From positions 5,579,001 to 5,643,000 of the forward strand of contig NZ_CP012673.1 in assembly GCF_002950945.1 (NCBI RefSeq): a stretch of 64,000 bases of DNA, given 5' to 3'. Shown here piece after piece: positions 36,488 to 45,969 of this stretch (the stretch's first letter is position 1; the number at the start of each line of letters is the position of its first letter). A program made the translations under genes and the position numbers. Source of the stretch: Sorangium cellulosum. GTDB lineage: Bacteria > Myxococcota_A > Polyangia > Polyangiales > Polyangiaceae. The notes under the pieces are model-generated. The model was given only the letters and a program-made list of their open reading frames with translations. It searched no databases and had not been told where the DNA came from.

Positions 36488-37657
36488 ATGAGTGTGAAAT
36501 TTCTTACAGTTGCAGTCTCTTTGTTGACCGCGGCTGCGGTCGGGTTCGGTTGCGGCGCGAACACGTCCGACGACGACGGGGGCAGTGGAAGTCCGAGCTC
36601 CGGTGGAACCTCGGGCACGGACGGCTCTCTCGACTTCGGCGAGGGGGAAACGACCAGCAGCGGCTCGACGGGCCCTGGTGGCGATGGCGTCTGCGCCACG
36701 CAGACGGCGACGGCGGGGCTCCAGCCCGTGTATCTCTCGTTCGCGTTCGACGTGTCGGGCAGCATGGGCAAGGGCGACAAGGACTGGCACGACAAGGCGC
36801 TCAAGTGGGACCCCGTGGTCGCGGCGACCAAGCAGTTCTTCGCGGATCCCGCGTCCGAGGGGCTCTCGGCCTCGCTCACGTTCTTCCCCGACCAGACCGA
36901 CAAGTGCGAGAGCCTCTCCTACACGACGCCGGACGTGCCGCCGACGCTGCTCCCCTCCCAGGCCTTCGGCGCGGCGCTCGACGCGATCGACCCGCAGACC
37001 TCGAGCGACTGGCGCGGCGGCACGCCGACCGTGCCGGTCATGGAGGGCACGATCGCGTTCATCGAGGCGCAGAGCCAGTCGACCCCCGGAAAATACGCGA
37101 TCGTGCTCGTGACGGACGGCTACCCGCAGGGCTGCGACGACGCGATCGACACGGTCCCGGCGGTCGTGGCCGTCGCCGACGCGGCGTTCGCGAAGGGCAT
37201 CCCGACGTACGTCATCGGGGTCGCGAACCCGCCGATCTCCGGCGCGCCCGATACCGTCTCCGACCTGCAGCAGATCGCCGCCGCCGGCGGCACGAACGAG
37301 GCCGTGCTCATCGACACCGGCGATCCGTCGCAGACCGCGGCCGCGTTCAAGGCGGCGGTCGACCGGATCCGCAGCGCCTCGGTCTCGTGCACGATGGCGA
37401 TCCCGCCGGCGCCCGACGGCGGCACCTTCGACAAGGAGAAGGTCCGCGTGCTCTACACGGCGAGCGGCGCGAACGCCCCCACCGAGCTCACCTACGACCA
37501 GACCTGCGCGACCGAGGACGCCTGGCGCTACGACGATCCCGCGAACCCGACGCAGATCGTGCTCTGCGGCAGCGCGTGCGCCACGGTCCAGGCGGATCTC
37601 AACGCGGTCCTCAACGTCGACTTCACCTGCGAGAGCGTGATCCAGGTCCCGCTCTGA
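36488..37657 (+). CDS. Lipoprotein with von Willebrand factor A domain
   Basis: A 389-residue protein. The signal ends AAAVGFGCGA and is followed by a Gly/Ser-rich linker. The VWA domain begins VYLSFAFDVSGSMGKGDKDW, with an intact MIDAS DxSxS; the Thr of WRGGTPTVP and the Asp in VLVTDGYPQGC complete the metal site. The C-terminus has several Cys. It lies between pectate lyase genes and resembles the protein at 44785-45888. The role is unknown; adhesion to the plant polymer or organisation of surface enzymes is a guess. AAGGAG precedes the chosen ATG. Confidence 0.85.
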   Translation: MSVKFLTVAVSLLTAAAVGFGCGANTSDDDGGSGSPSSGGTSGTDGSLDFGEGETTSSGSTGPGGDGVCATQTATAGLQPVYLSFAFDVSGSMGKGDKDWHDKALKWDPVVAATKQFFADPASEGLSASLTFFPDQTDKCESLSYTTPDVPPTLLPSQAFGAALDAIDPQTSSDWRGGTPTVPVMEGTIAFIEAQSQSTPGKYAIVLVTDGYPQGCDDAIDTVPAVVAVADAAFAKGIPTYVIGVANPPISGAPDTVSDLQQIAAAGGTNEAVLIDTGDPSQTAAAFKAAVDRIRSASVSCTMAIPPAPDGGTFDKEKVRVLYTASGANAPTELTYDQTCATEDAWRYDDPANPTQIVLCGSACATVQADLNAVLNVDFTCESVIQVPL

Positions 37658-37743
37658 CCGGCGGCCGCGCCGCGCTCGGCCCACCGCGGCCAGGCGGCGC
37701 CCGCAGCGAGCTCCAGCGTGCGCCGCGCCGGGGCACGGGCCGC

Positions 37744-37760
37744 GTCAACCCGCGGTTGAC
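37744..37760. promoter_or_regulatory. GTCAAC palindrome, site 4 (orphan)
   Basis: GTCAACCCGCGGTTGAC is the best-formed copy: seven-base arms around a three-base centre. It lies between two convergent genes, with no sigma-54 element I can find at proper spacing nearby. It may act at a distance on 36397, or mark an RNA or gene I do not recognise. Confidence 0.5.
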
Positions 37761-37913
37761 AGTGTGGACATGTACGGTTGCTCGTCCGAAAGAGGCGCCG
37801 CCACACGCGACCGACCAGCCGAATCCTACATGAGCGCCGGCCCTCGCGGCGCGCGCCCGCGGCAGGGCGCGCACCCCCGGCACGCCGTCTGCTGGCCGGC
37901 GGCGGCCGGGGGA

Positions 37914-38468
37914 TCAGCGGCGCTCGAGCGCTATCCAGTCGAGCCCTGCGCCCGGCTCGCGACAGAAGAACTCCACGGCGTGCACGCCCTCTTTCAGCGG
38001 GACCACGACCAGCTGCTTCATCTCCTGACCCGTCTCGTGGTGCACGAGATCGCTGAAGATGACCCCGGTTTTGTTCGGCAACATGTACAGGTATCCCTCG
38101 TCGGGCGCGTCGTCGACCCGCACCAGGAACGAGTCCGAGAGCTCGTCGGGGGCGATGGCCCCGGTGCGGATCTGGTAGTCGCCTGTGACGTCCACCTCGA
38201 ACTCGAAACGCACCTTGTTGTTGGGATCTTCGCTGGAGCACGTCGTGCCGGGCCGGGTGCGCACGTACGCGCCCCCGCGCGCCTCGCTGTCCTCCACGAC
38301 GAAGAACGCGCCGCTTCTCTGTCCGGCTTCCGCCTCGCGCACGAGCGACGGGTCCTCCACGGCGGGCGTCTCCGTCCCGTCGAACTCCTCGCTCAGCCCG
38401 CGGAGCGAGCACGCGCTCGCGCAGAGCGAGAGCGAAGCAGCCGTCACCCATCGAACGGACGAGCCCAT
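37914..38468 (-). CDS. Lipoprotein with CBM6/35-like galactose-binding fold (tentative)
   Basis: A 184-residue protein. The signal ends LCASACSL. The mature part reads like a carbohydrate-binding jelly-roll: VREAEAGQRSGAFFVVEDSE, GGAYVRT, VTGDYQIRTGAIAPDELSDS, FLVRVDDAP, and the closing GVHAVEFFCREPGAGLDWIA. This E-A-E, GxYxxR, LDWI pattern is seen in CBM6/35-type domains. It would tether a sugar-binding domain to the surface next to the pectinases. The assignment is from pattern only. Confidence 0.6.
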   Translation of the reverse strand: MGSSVRWVTAASLSLCASACSLRGLSEEFDGTETPAVEDPSLVREAEAGQRSGAFFVVEDSEARGGAYVRTRPGTTCSSEDPNNKVRFEFEVDVTGDYQIRTGAIAPDELSDSFLVRVDDAPDEGYLYMLPNKTGVIFSDLVHHETGQEMKQLVVVPLKEGVHAVEFFCREPGAGLDWIALERR

Positions 38469-38547
38469 ACCTCATCAGACTACCACGGGCCCGAGCGAGC
38501 CCGCCACGCGCCCTCCGCGGCCGCGCGGGGAAACGGCGCGCGCGCGC

Positions 38548-38563
38548 GTTACCCTCCGGTAAC
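38548..38563. promoter_or_regulatory. Inverted repeat before the kinase gene
   Basis: GTTACC-CTCC-GGTAAC is a perfect six-base dyad in the 126-base gap between two divergent genes, 32 bases before the kinase ATG. It could be an operator. Confidence 0.4.
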
Positions 38564-38594
38564 ACAGCCGAGATGATGTAGAACAAGGGCGACG

Positions 38595-40238
38595 ATGGCA
38601 TCTGCCCAGGAGCGCGAGCCGAGGACCCTCGACCGGTACACGCTGCACGGCGTGATCGCCTCGGGCGGCATGGCGTCCGTCCACTTCGGGCGGCTCGTCG
38701 GCGCGCACGGCTTCGCCCGCACCGTCGCGATCAAGCGCCTGCACCCGCAGTTCGCGACGGATCCCGACTTCACCTCGATGCTCCTCGACGAGGCGCGGCT
38801 CGCGGTGCGCATCCGCCACCCGAACGTCGTCGCCACGCTCGACAGCGTGCAGGCCGACGGAGAGCTCTTCCTGGTCATGGAGTACATCCCGGGCGAGTCG
38901 CTCGCGAGCCTGCTCCGCGAGGCCGGCCGGGGAGGGGGCCGGGTGCCGCCGCCGATCGGCTCGGCCATCGTCGCCGGCGCGCTCGCGGGCCTGCACGCGG
39001 CGCACGAGGCCACCGCCGAGGACGGCGTCCCGCTCCAGATCGTGCACCGCGACGTCTCGCCGCAGAACATCCTGGTCGGCGAGGACGGGATCGCGCGCGT
39101 GCTCGACTTCGGCATCGCGCGCGCGGCGGTGCGCAGCCAGGTGAGCCGCGAGGGGCAGCTCAAGGGCAAGCTCAGCTACATGGCGCCGGAGCAGCTGCGC
39201 GGCGACCCGCTGACCCGCCGCACCGACATCTACGCCGCCGCCGTGGTGCTGTGGGAGGTGCTCACGGGGCGGCGGCTGTTCACGGGCGACAACGACGCGG
39301 TGATCTTCGGGCGGATCCTCGAGGGCGTGATCCAGCCGCCGAGCGCGTTCATCGACGTGCCCGCGGAGGTCGACCAGGTGGTGCTCCGGGGCCTCGAGCG
39401 GGACCCGCGGCAGCGCTACGCCTCGGCGCTGGAGATGGCCACGGCGCTGGAGGCGGCGCTGCCGCCGGCGAGCCCGCGCGCGGTCGGGGCGTGGGTCGAG
39501 GAGACGGCCGGGGCGCTGCTCACGGCGCGGTCGCGGAGCCTCGCCGAGATCGAGACGTCGCAGCGGAGCCCGTCGCTCTCGACGCCGCTGCCGTCGACCC
39601 CCACCGTGGCCGACCGGGCGAGGGCGCGCCCGGCGCCGCCGCCCGAGCCCCGCGCCTGCCAGCCGCGATCCTCGGTGACGCTCCCGACGCTGACGAGGAC
39701 GGTCGAGGACATGGTGCGGCCGAAGGCGCCGGTGCTCGTGACCGCGGTCCCCACGGCCGCGCCGTCGCTGCGGCGGACCGCGCGTGTGGCCCGCGCCGCC
39801 GTGTTCGCGATCGCGGCCGGGGCGCTCGCCGTCGCCGCGCTCGCGAGCCAGCGCTGTGGCGTGCGCCCCGAGCTCGAGGCGTCCTCGGCCGAGCCGCCCC
39901 GGGCCGGACCGGTCTCGCCGTCGGCCGCGACGGCCGTGGCGGCTGCACAAGGAGCGCCGGCAGCGCCCGCGAGCGCCTCCGCGAAGCCGCCCGCGAGCGC
40001 CTCCGCGAGGCCGCCCCCCGGCGCGGCCGCGCCGGCGTCCGCGAGCGCGGCAGCGGCCACGCCGGCGAGCGCCTCCGCGCGAGCGCCCGCGGCGCCCGCG
40101 AGCGCCTCCGCGAGGGCGGGCGCGACGGAGCGCCCCGGCGCCGCGGCGACCGCGCGGCCGCGCCCGCGGTCGCCGTGCGTACCGCCCTACTACGTGGACG
40201 AGAAGGGCATCCGGCGGATCAAGCGCGAGTGCCTGTGA
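38595..40238 (+). CDS. Ser/Thr protein kinase with membrane helix and PASASA-repeat tail
   Basis: A 547-residue protein. The kinase domain spans about residues 14-285: VIASGGMASVHFG, VAIKRL, the variant loop HRDVSPQNIL common in myxobacteria, DFGIARA, and KGKLSYMAPEQL. A polar linker is followed by one membrane helix near 400-420 (RAAVFAIAAGALAVAALAS). The outer part is made of Pro-Ala-Ser-Ala-Ser-Ala/Arg repeats and ends with a basic Cys-containing tail. It is 28 bp upstream of the PEGA-like gene and close to an FHA activator, so it may feed that regulator; this link is inferred. Confidence 0.92.
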   Translation: MASAQEREPRTLDRYTLHGVIASGGMASVHFGRLVGAHGFARTVAIKRLHPQFATDPDFTSMLLDEARLAVRIRHPNVVATLDSVQADGELFLVMEYIPGESLASLLREAGRGGGRVPPPIGSAIVAGALAGLHAAHEATAEDGVPLQIVHRDVSPQNILVGEDGIARVLDFGIARAAVRSQVSREGQLKGKLSYMAPEQLRGDPLTRRTDIYAAAVVLWEVLTGRRLFTGDNDAVIFGRILEGVIQPPSAFIDVPAEVDQVVLRGLERDPRQRYASALEMATALEAALPPASPRAVGAWVEETAGALLTARSRSLAEIETSQRSPSLSTPLPSTPTVADRARARPAPPPEPRACQPRSSVTLPTLTRTVEDMVRPKAPVLVTAVPTAAPSLRRTARVARAAVFAIAAGALAVAALASQRCGVRPELEASSAEPPRAGPVSPSAATAVAAAQGAPAAPASASAKPPASASARPPPGAAAPASASAAAATPASASARAPAAPASASARAGATERPGAAATARPRPRSPCVPPYYVDEKGIRRIKRECL

Positions 40239-40266
40239 GCGACGGAAGCGTGTAGCCTACGCGGCG

Positions 40267-41085
40267 ATGACACGGGGCCTCCTTGTCCTCGGCGCGGCCG
40301 TCACGTTCCTCGCGGGCTCGAGCGCCCGCGCGCAAGGCGTCGGAGAAGCGTGCGCGAGCTCGTACGAGCAGGCGCAGCAGCTCCTCAGCGATCGCGCGTT
40401 GAAGAGCGCTCGCGCGGAGCTCCGCGCGTGTGTGAGCGCGTGCCCGGCCACGCTCGCGCGCGACTGCCAGAGCTGGCTCGAGAAGGTCGACGCCGAGATG
40501 CCCAGCGTCGCGCTGTCGGCCGCGTCCGCGGACGGCCGCGCGCCGGGCCGCGTGCGGGTGCTGCTCGACGGCGCGCCGCTGGTCGAGGACATCCCCGCGG
40601 CCCCGGTCGAGATCGATCCCGGGCGGCACACGTTCACCTTCGAGGACGCGGCGGGGACACGCGTCGTCGCCGTGGTCACGCTGTCCCCGGGCGACAAGGC
40701 GCTGCCGATCGCCGTGCGTTTCCCGGGCGCCGCGCCGCCCCGCGCGGGCGGCGGCGCGGGCGCGGTGCGGCAGCGCTGGCCGCTCCTGATCGCCGGCGGC
40801 GGCGCGGCGGCGCTCGTCGTGGGGGCGGTCCTCGGCATCAAGGGGCACGTCGATCGGAGCGCGCTCATCAGCGAGCGCTGCGCGCCGAGGTGTCCGGCGG
40901 ACGAGGTCGGCGCGATCGACACGCTCTGGAAGGCCGGCGCGATCAGCGCCGGCGTGGGCGCCGTCGCGCTGGGCGCGGGCACGGTGCTGTACTTCCAGCT
41001 CGATCCGGTCGCGCCCGCGGCCCCGGCCGCGGGCGCCGCGCTGCGGCCGGGCGGCGCCGGCCTCTCGCTGCGCGGCTCGTTCTGA
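40267..41085 (+). CDS. PEGA-like periplasmic/membrane protein paired with the kinase
   Basis: A 272-residue protein. The signal is LLVLGAAVTFLAGSSARAQG. A Cys-rich helical region (residues about 25-75; CASSYEQAQQLL and RACVSACPATLARDCQSWL) is followed by a PEGA-like beta domain (VRVLLDGAPLVEDIPAAPVE, then DPGRHTFTFE). Two membrane helices flank a CAPRC loop, and the tail is LRPGGAGLSLRGSF. Such proteins often sit beside myxobacterial kinases. A TAGCCT box eight bases before the ATG suggests a leaderless start. It is convergent with the FHA activator. Confidence 0.75.
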   Translation: MTRGLLVLGAAVTFLAGSSARAQGVGEACASSYEQAQQLLSDRALKSARAELRACVSACPATLARDCQSWLEKVDAEMPSVALSAASADGRAPGRVRVLLDGAPLVEDIPAAPVEIDPGRHTFTFEDAAGTRVVAVVTLSPGDKALPIAVRFPGAAPPRAGGGAGAVRQRWPLLIAGGGAAALVVGAVLGIKGHVDRSALISERCAPRCPADEVGAIDTLWKAGAISAGVGAVALGAGTVLYFQLDPVAPAAPAAGAALRPGGAGLSLRGSF

Positions 41086-41125
41086 GCGCGCGGGCGCGGC
41101 TCCTGCCGGGCGCCGCGCGGCCCCG

Positions 41126-42454
41126 TCAGCCCTTGCTCCGGATGCCGTAGCGCTCCATGAGCCGGTGGACGAGCTGCCGCGAGACGCCCATGGACGCGGC
41201 GGCCCGGGCCACGTTCCCGCCGTGATCGCGCAGCTTCATGGTGATGAAGTTCCGCTCGAACTGCTCGACGACCATGTCGCGCGCCTCGCGCAGCGTGAGC
41301 GCGGCGAGCGGGCCGACGCCCATGTTGTCGTCGACCCGCGGCGCCACCCTGACGATCGCCTGCTCGGCGAGGTGCGGGAAGAGCACGAGCCGCGCGACCG
41401 TGTTGCGGAGCTCGCGCACGTTGCCCGGCCAGTGGTGCCCGCGCAAGAGCTCCAGCGCGTTCGGGGGCAGGTCGTCGAGCGAGCGCGGCGGCACCTGCGC
41501 CGCGAGGAAGCGCTCGACGAGCAGCGGGATGTCCTCCTTGCGCTCGCGCAGCGGGGGCACGATGGCCTCGACCACGGCGAGCCGGTAGTAGAGGTCCTCG
41601 CGGAAGGCGCCCGAGGCGATGCGGCCCTGGAGGTCGCGGTGGGTGGCCGCGACGATCCGGGCGTCGAACGACGTGTACGCGGCGGCGCCGAGGCGGCGGA
41701 TCTGGCGGGCCTCCAGGGCGCGCAGGAGCTTCGGCTGGAGCTCGAGCGGCAGCTCGCCGATCTCGTCGAGGAAGAGGGTGCCGCCGCTCGCCTGCTCGAG
41801 CAGCCCGGCGCGCGCGGCCTGGGCGCCCGTGAAGGCGCCCTTGGTGTAGCCGAAGAGCTCTGCCTCGATGAGGTTGGGGGCGACGGCGCTGCAGTCGAAC
41901 ACGACGAACGGACCGCTGGTGCGCGGGCTCGTGTCGTGGATGGCGTGAGCGAGGACCTCCTTGCCGGTGCCGGACTCGCCGAGCAGGAGGATCGTCTCCG
42001 AGGTGGCGGCGGCGCGCTCCAGGCGGGCGAAGAGCGCGCGCATGGGGACGCTGCCGCCGAGGGCCTCGCCGAAGCTGGCCGACGTGGAGAGCGGCACGAG
42101 CACGGGCGCGCCGGCGACGCGGACGGTGAGGGAGACGCCGCCGAGGGACGCGATGGCGCTCGGGGTGAGGAAGGCCTCGTTGATCAGGACGTCGTTGACG
42201 AACGTGCCGTTCTTGCTGCCGAGATCGGTGAGGACGATGCCGCGCGGCGTCAGCCGGAGCTGGCAATGGCGGCGGGACACGCGGGAGTCGGGGACGACGA
42301 CGTCGCACTCGGCGCTGGTGCCGATGACGAGCGGGGCGACGCCGAGGGTGGCCTCGATCGGGGGGCTCTTCTGCGGCGTGATGACGACGCGCAGGTCGGG
42401 GACCTCGAGGCCGTCGCTGCGAAGTGTCGTGATCGTCCGGGTGTCGTCGCGCAT
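41126..42454 (-). CDS. FHA-domain sigma-54 activator
   Basis: A 442-residue regulator. The FHA domain, about residues 25-110, shows VIGTSAECDVVV, SRVSRRHCQL and GSKNGTFVNDV, so it should bind a phosphothreonine partner. The AAA+ domain has Walker A LLGESGTGKE, the sigma-54 contact loop GAFTGA, Walker B GGTLFLDEIGEL, and the Arg finger region FREDLYYRLA. The Fis-type DNA-binding helices are GGNVARAAASMGVSRQLVHR. I start at the ATG 42454, which places the FHA domain near the N-terminus. It lies inside the pectin island next to PL3 and a kinase, making it a good candidate to read the GTCAAC sites. Confidence 0.93.
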   Translation of the reverse strand: MRDDTRTITTLRSDGLEVPDLRVVITPQKSPPIEATLGVAPLVIGTSAECDVVVPDSRVSRRHCQLRLTPRGIVLTDLGSKNGTFVNDVLINEAFLTPSAIASLGGVSLTVRVAGAPVLVPLSTSASFGEALGGSVPMRALFARLERAAATSETILLLGESGTGKEVLAHAIHDTSPRTSGPFVVFDCSAVAPNLIEAELFGYTKGAFTGAQAARAGLLEQASGGTLFLDEIGELPLELQPKLLRALEARQIRRLGAAAYTSFDARIVAATHRDLQGRIASGAFREDLYYRLAVVEAIVPPLRERKEDIPLLVERFLAAQVPPRSLDDLPPNALELLRGHHWPGNVRELRNTVARLVLFPHLAEQAIVRVAPRVDDNMGVGPLAALTLREARDMVVEQFERNFITMKLRDHGGNVARAAASMGVSRQLVHRLMERYGIRSKG

Positions 42455-42510
42455 CGGAGAGCCGGGCAGGGGGAGAGCATCCCCGAATTCCGCCCGGATT
42501 GCCAGCCCGA

Positions 42511-43581
42511 TCACCAGCTCTTGATGTCGCTCTTGCTCACGCGGCACGTGTCGGTGTTCCACTGGCTCGCGCCGCCGTGGAGCTTCTCGGACTCGCCCAT
42601 GTGGTCGGTGACGGCCCTGTACTCCTGGCAGATCTTCGGCTTGTCGTCCTCCTCGTCGTATCCCCCCTTGACGTAGAGGTTGGTGATCGTGACCGTATCC
42701 CCGTAGTTCTGGTTCGCGCCCGCGACCGTCGTCTTGACGGCATCCACCCTGACGTTGTCGATGATCAGGTTGCGCGGGCCGCCGTTGGCGGTGCAGTCGC
42801 CGCAGGAGCGCCAGAGCTTCCCGAAGTCGGCGATGTACGAGTTCGTGACGATGGTCGTGGAGCCGCCCTTCGCGTTGTGCTGGAAGATCTTGTCGGCGGA
42901 GTGCAGGGCGATGGAGCTGTTGATCCTCATCGTCGCCCCGTCCTTGCTGTTGGTGGCCGCGTCCTCGCAGACGTCCTCCCAGTAGACGTGGTCGAGCGTA
43001 CAGTCACCCTTGCAGACGATGCCGTTGCCGCCGGGGAGCCCGCCCGCGATGATGAGGTTCTTCACCGTGACGCCGTCCTCGACCTCGAAGACGGTCTTCT
43101 GGCCTTCTCCGTCGTCGCAGTCCTCGGTGTTGTTGACGCCGATCTTCTGGTTGTTGAAGTCGTAGACGTCCTGGCCGCCGTTCGCGGCGTTCTTCAGCAC
43201 CGTCGTCTCGGTCCTGATCTCGCCGTCGCCGTTCGTGGGCGTCGGGATCTCCATGGGGAGATCGTCGCCGAGCGGCTCCTCTCCGCCCGCGCCGGTGCTG
43301 CCGCCGGTGCCGCCGGTCGTGGCGCTCGTCGTGCTGCTCGCGGTCGTGCCGCCCGCGGTCGTGCTGCTCGTGCTGCCGTCTGCGCCGCCGCCGGTCGTGG
43401 CGCTCGTCGTGCTGCTGGTGCTGCTGGTGTTGCCGATGCTGCCGCTCGACGTGCTGCTGGAGCTGCTGCCCCCCTGGCCGTCGTCCGGCGCCGCCGCGTC
43501 GTCCGAGCAGCCGATCTGGACGGCCCCGGCGGCGCCGATCGCGAGCAACATCGTGAAAGCTGATGTAAGTCCCAATCTCAT
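42511..43581 (-). CDS. Pectate lyase, family PL3, lipoprotein
   Basis: A 356-residue protein. The signal ends AVQIGCSD. A Ser/Thr/Gly linker extends to about residue 100. The catalytic domain has clear PL3 features: VFEVEDGVTVKNLIIAG, GIVCKGDCTLDHVYWEDVCE, DAATNSKDGATMRIN, KIFQHNAKGG, and SYIADFGKLWRSCGDC. PL3 enzymes cleave polygalacturonate at high pH with calcium. GAGG precedes the ATG. A sigma-54-like promoter and GTCAAC site 5 lie upstream on its strand. The 56 bp between it and the FHA activator suggests read-through into the regulator gene. Confidence 0.92.
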   Translation of the reverse strand: MRLGLTSAFTMLLAIGAAGAVQIGCSDDAAAPDDGQGGSSSSSTSSGSIGNTSSTSSTTSATTGGGADGSTSSTTAGGTTASSTTSATTGGTGGSTGAGGEEPLGDDLPMEIPTPTNGDGEIRTETTVLKNAANGGQDVYDFNNQKIGVNNTEDCDDGEGQKTVFEVEDGVTVKNLIIAGGLPGGNGIVCKGDCTLDHVYWEDVCEDAATNSKDGATMRINSSIALHSADKIFQHNAKGGSTTIVTNSYIADFGKLWRSCGDCTANGGPRNLIIDNVRVDAVKTTVAGANQNYGDTVTITNLYVKGGYDEEDDKPKICQEYRAVTDHMGESEKLHGGASQWNTDTCRVSKSDIKSW

Positions 43582-43732
43582 CTCGCTACCTCTTGTTCTG
43601 GATCCAGGATGGGCGACCCGCGGTCTCCAAGCGATGGCACCACGCCGGCCGGTGTCCGTCGACTCCCCGGCTCAACCCCGTCGAGAGGGTAAAATTGAAC
43701 CCGCGCTTCACGCCCTTCCGGCGCTCCCTGGA

Positions 43733-43748
43733 TGCAAGCGCCGATCCA
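43733..43748 (-). promoter_or_regulatory. Candidate sigma-54 promoter of the PL3 gene
   Basis: On the minus strand it reads TGGATCGGCGCTTGCA, with GG-N10-GC spacing, intact TTGCA and two mismatches in the -24 box. It lies 150 bases before the PL3 start and 53 bases downstream (on that strand) of site 5. Confidence 0.6.
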
Positions 43749-43801
43749 CGGCGCGGGGCGGGAATTCGAGTGATCTCGCGGCTCTACGTTGCGATGGACC
43801 T

Positions 43802-43841
43802 GTCAACTCGAGGTCGACAACGGTTGACGGTCGCGGTTGAC
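43802..43841. promoter_or_regulatory. GTCAAC palindrome, site 5 (double)
   Basis: GTCAACTCGAGGTCGAC at 43802-43818 fits the 17-bp site with one changed base. Two further GGTTGAC half-sites follow at 43822 and 43835. It lies between divergent genes. Confidence 0.6.
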
Positions 43842-43974
43842 GTGCGCGCGCTCCGCGCCGCGAGCAGGCGGCCCTCCGCCGAGCGGGACCAGCGCGCCGT
43901 GACGCCCACTTTGCAGAGGCGCGCCCGGCCGGCTTTGTGCACGAGCGCTCCGCGCCATGAACAAGGATCAATCC

Positions 43975-44634
<660 letters not shown>

Positions 44635-44668
44635 CCGCGGGCAGGCGCGAATGACCTCTTGATCACGG

Positions 44669-44695
44669 CCGGAGCTCCGCGGCGCGGAGCTCCGG
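44669..44695. terminator. Hairpin between convergent genes
   Basis: Perfect 12-base arms (CCGGAGCTCCGC and its complement) surround a three-base loop. It sits between the ends of two convergent genes and could stop transcription from both sides. There is no T-run, as is usual at this G+C. Confidence 0.55.
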
Positions 44696-44784
44696 TGGGG
44701 GAGGGGGCGAGGGCGGCGGCGATCGCCCCGGGCGGGCGCGCGAGCCGGCCGAGCATGGCGCCCGGCCGGCCTGCGCCCCGTGGC

Positions 44785-45888
44785 TCAGTAGATCGGGTCG
44801 TCCTTGCAGCCGAAGATCACCTTGACGGCGCCGGCCCCGCTGCTCGCCACCTGGTCACACGCGGCGCCGTACAGCTTGATGGTCATCATGTCGGGACCCG
44901 TGTAGTTCCAGCCGTTCGTGCCGGTCGGGTCATGCGCGATCGCCTGGTCCCCGACGAACACGCCGACGTGGTCCGGGTTCGGCGGCGCCGCGCTCAGCGG
45001 GAACAGGCAGGTCGAGACCTCGCCCGTGATCGTCTGGAGCGCCGTCACGAGCTGGTCCTTCGTGGCCGCGAGGTAGAAGCTCGGCGCGAGCGGGTCCGGG
45101 TCCTGCCGCGGCTCGAGCCCCGCGACCGCGAGGCCGTTCAGGGTCTTGATCTTGCTCGCCTGCGCCGCGATCCCGACCACGAACGTATGGAATCCGGCGC
45201 TGGCGGCGTTCGTCACCGCCTGCACGGCGAACTCGTCCGAGTCGTCCTTGGGGCACGACGGGTCCCCGTCCGTCGCGAGCAGGATGTACTTCGGGTCGTC
45301 GTTCTGGATCGTCTGCAGGTACTCGACCGCCTTGTTGATCGCTTCCCCCGTCGGCGTGCCGTCCCCCTCGGGGGTCGTGCTCGAGATCGCCTGGTTCACG
45401 GTGGAGGCGTTGTTCGCCGCGATCGGGATCAGGATGTCTCTCGGGAAGCTCTCCTCGGTGCAGGTGCCTGTCCTGTCGCCCTGCGGGAACACCTTCAGGC
45501 CCCAGGAGGCCGCCTCGTTCGTCGTCGCGATCACCTCCTGCAGGGCGGGCACGACGATGTCCCATTTCGACGGCGTGCCCTCGTCGCCGCTCGGATCGTC
45601 CTGCATCGACGCGGAGCGATCGAGGACGAGCAGGATGCTGGCCGGCTTGCGTTCGACGTCGAAGTTCTGCCGCCCGCAATCCACCTCCTCGCCGGGGTCG
45701 CCGTCGGCGCCGATCTCTCCAGGGAGGCCGCTCGCGCCTCCCGTGTCGCCGCCGATGTCGCCGTAACCGGGATCATCGCCGGCGCCCGTCCCGCCGCTGC
45801 TGCTGTTGTTGTTGCTGTCGTTGCCCGCCGCACAGCCCGATAACGCGGCCAACACCACGACGGAACCAACCAAGGATGCTCTCAGCAT
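44785..45888 (-). CDS. Lipoprotein with von Willebrand factor A domain, second
   Basis: A 367-residue protein. The signal ends LAALSGCAAG, followed by an Asn/Ser/Gly linker. The VWA domain begins ILLVLDRSASMQDDPSGDEG (MIDAS DxSxS kept), with TPTGEAINKAVEYL and YILLATDGDPSCP supplying the Thr and Asp. Two C-terminal Cys occur in the last 40 residues. It lies 81 bp after a PL1 gene on the same strand, as the last gene of a three-gene run. It resembles the VWA lipoprotein at 36488. Confidence 0.85.
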   Translation of the reverse strand: MLRASLVGSVVVLAALSGCAAGNDSNNNSSSGGTGAGDDPGYGDIGGDTGGASGLPGEIGADGDPGEEVDCGRQNFDVERKPASILLVLDRSASMQDDPSGDEGTPSKWDIVVPALQEVIATTNEAASWGLKVFPQGDRTGTCTEESFPRDILIPIAANNASTVNQAISSTTPEGDGTPTGEAINKAVEYLQTIQNDDPKYILLATDGDPSCPKDDSDEFAVQAVTNAASAGFHTFVVGIAAQASKIKTLNGLAVAGLEPRQDPDPLAPSFYLAATKDQLVTALQTITGEVSTCLFPLSAAPPNPDHVGVFVGDQAIAHDPTGTNGWNYTGPDMMTIKLYGAACDQVASSGAGAVKVIFGCKDDPIY

Positions 45889-45969
45889 GCTGCCTCCCGT
45901 AAGCGGAATCCTGGTGACGCCCTCGCGAACGCCGCGCCGGCGCCTGCTCTCCAGCGCGGGCGACGCCCG

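Larger units (their letters stand above)
43582..43974. other. Divergent intergenic PL3 / Cys-rich lipoprotein
   Basis: This 393-base region holds a minus-strand sigma-54-like promoter (43733-43748), GTCAAC site 5 (43802-43841), and a weaker plus-strand candidate TGACGCCCACTTTGCA (43900-43915; GA in place of GG). Confidence 0.5.

Noticed and set aside
43900..43915. Plus-strand sigma-54 promoter for the Cys-rich lipoprotein
   Set aside because: TTGCA and the spacing fit, but the essential GG of the -24 box reads GA, so I did not list it as a promoter.
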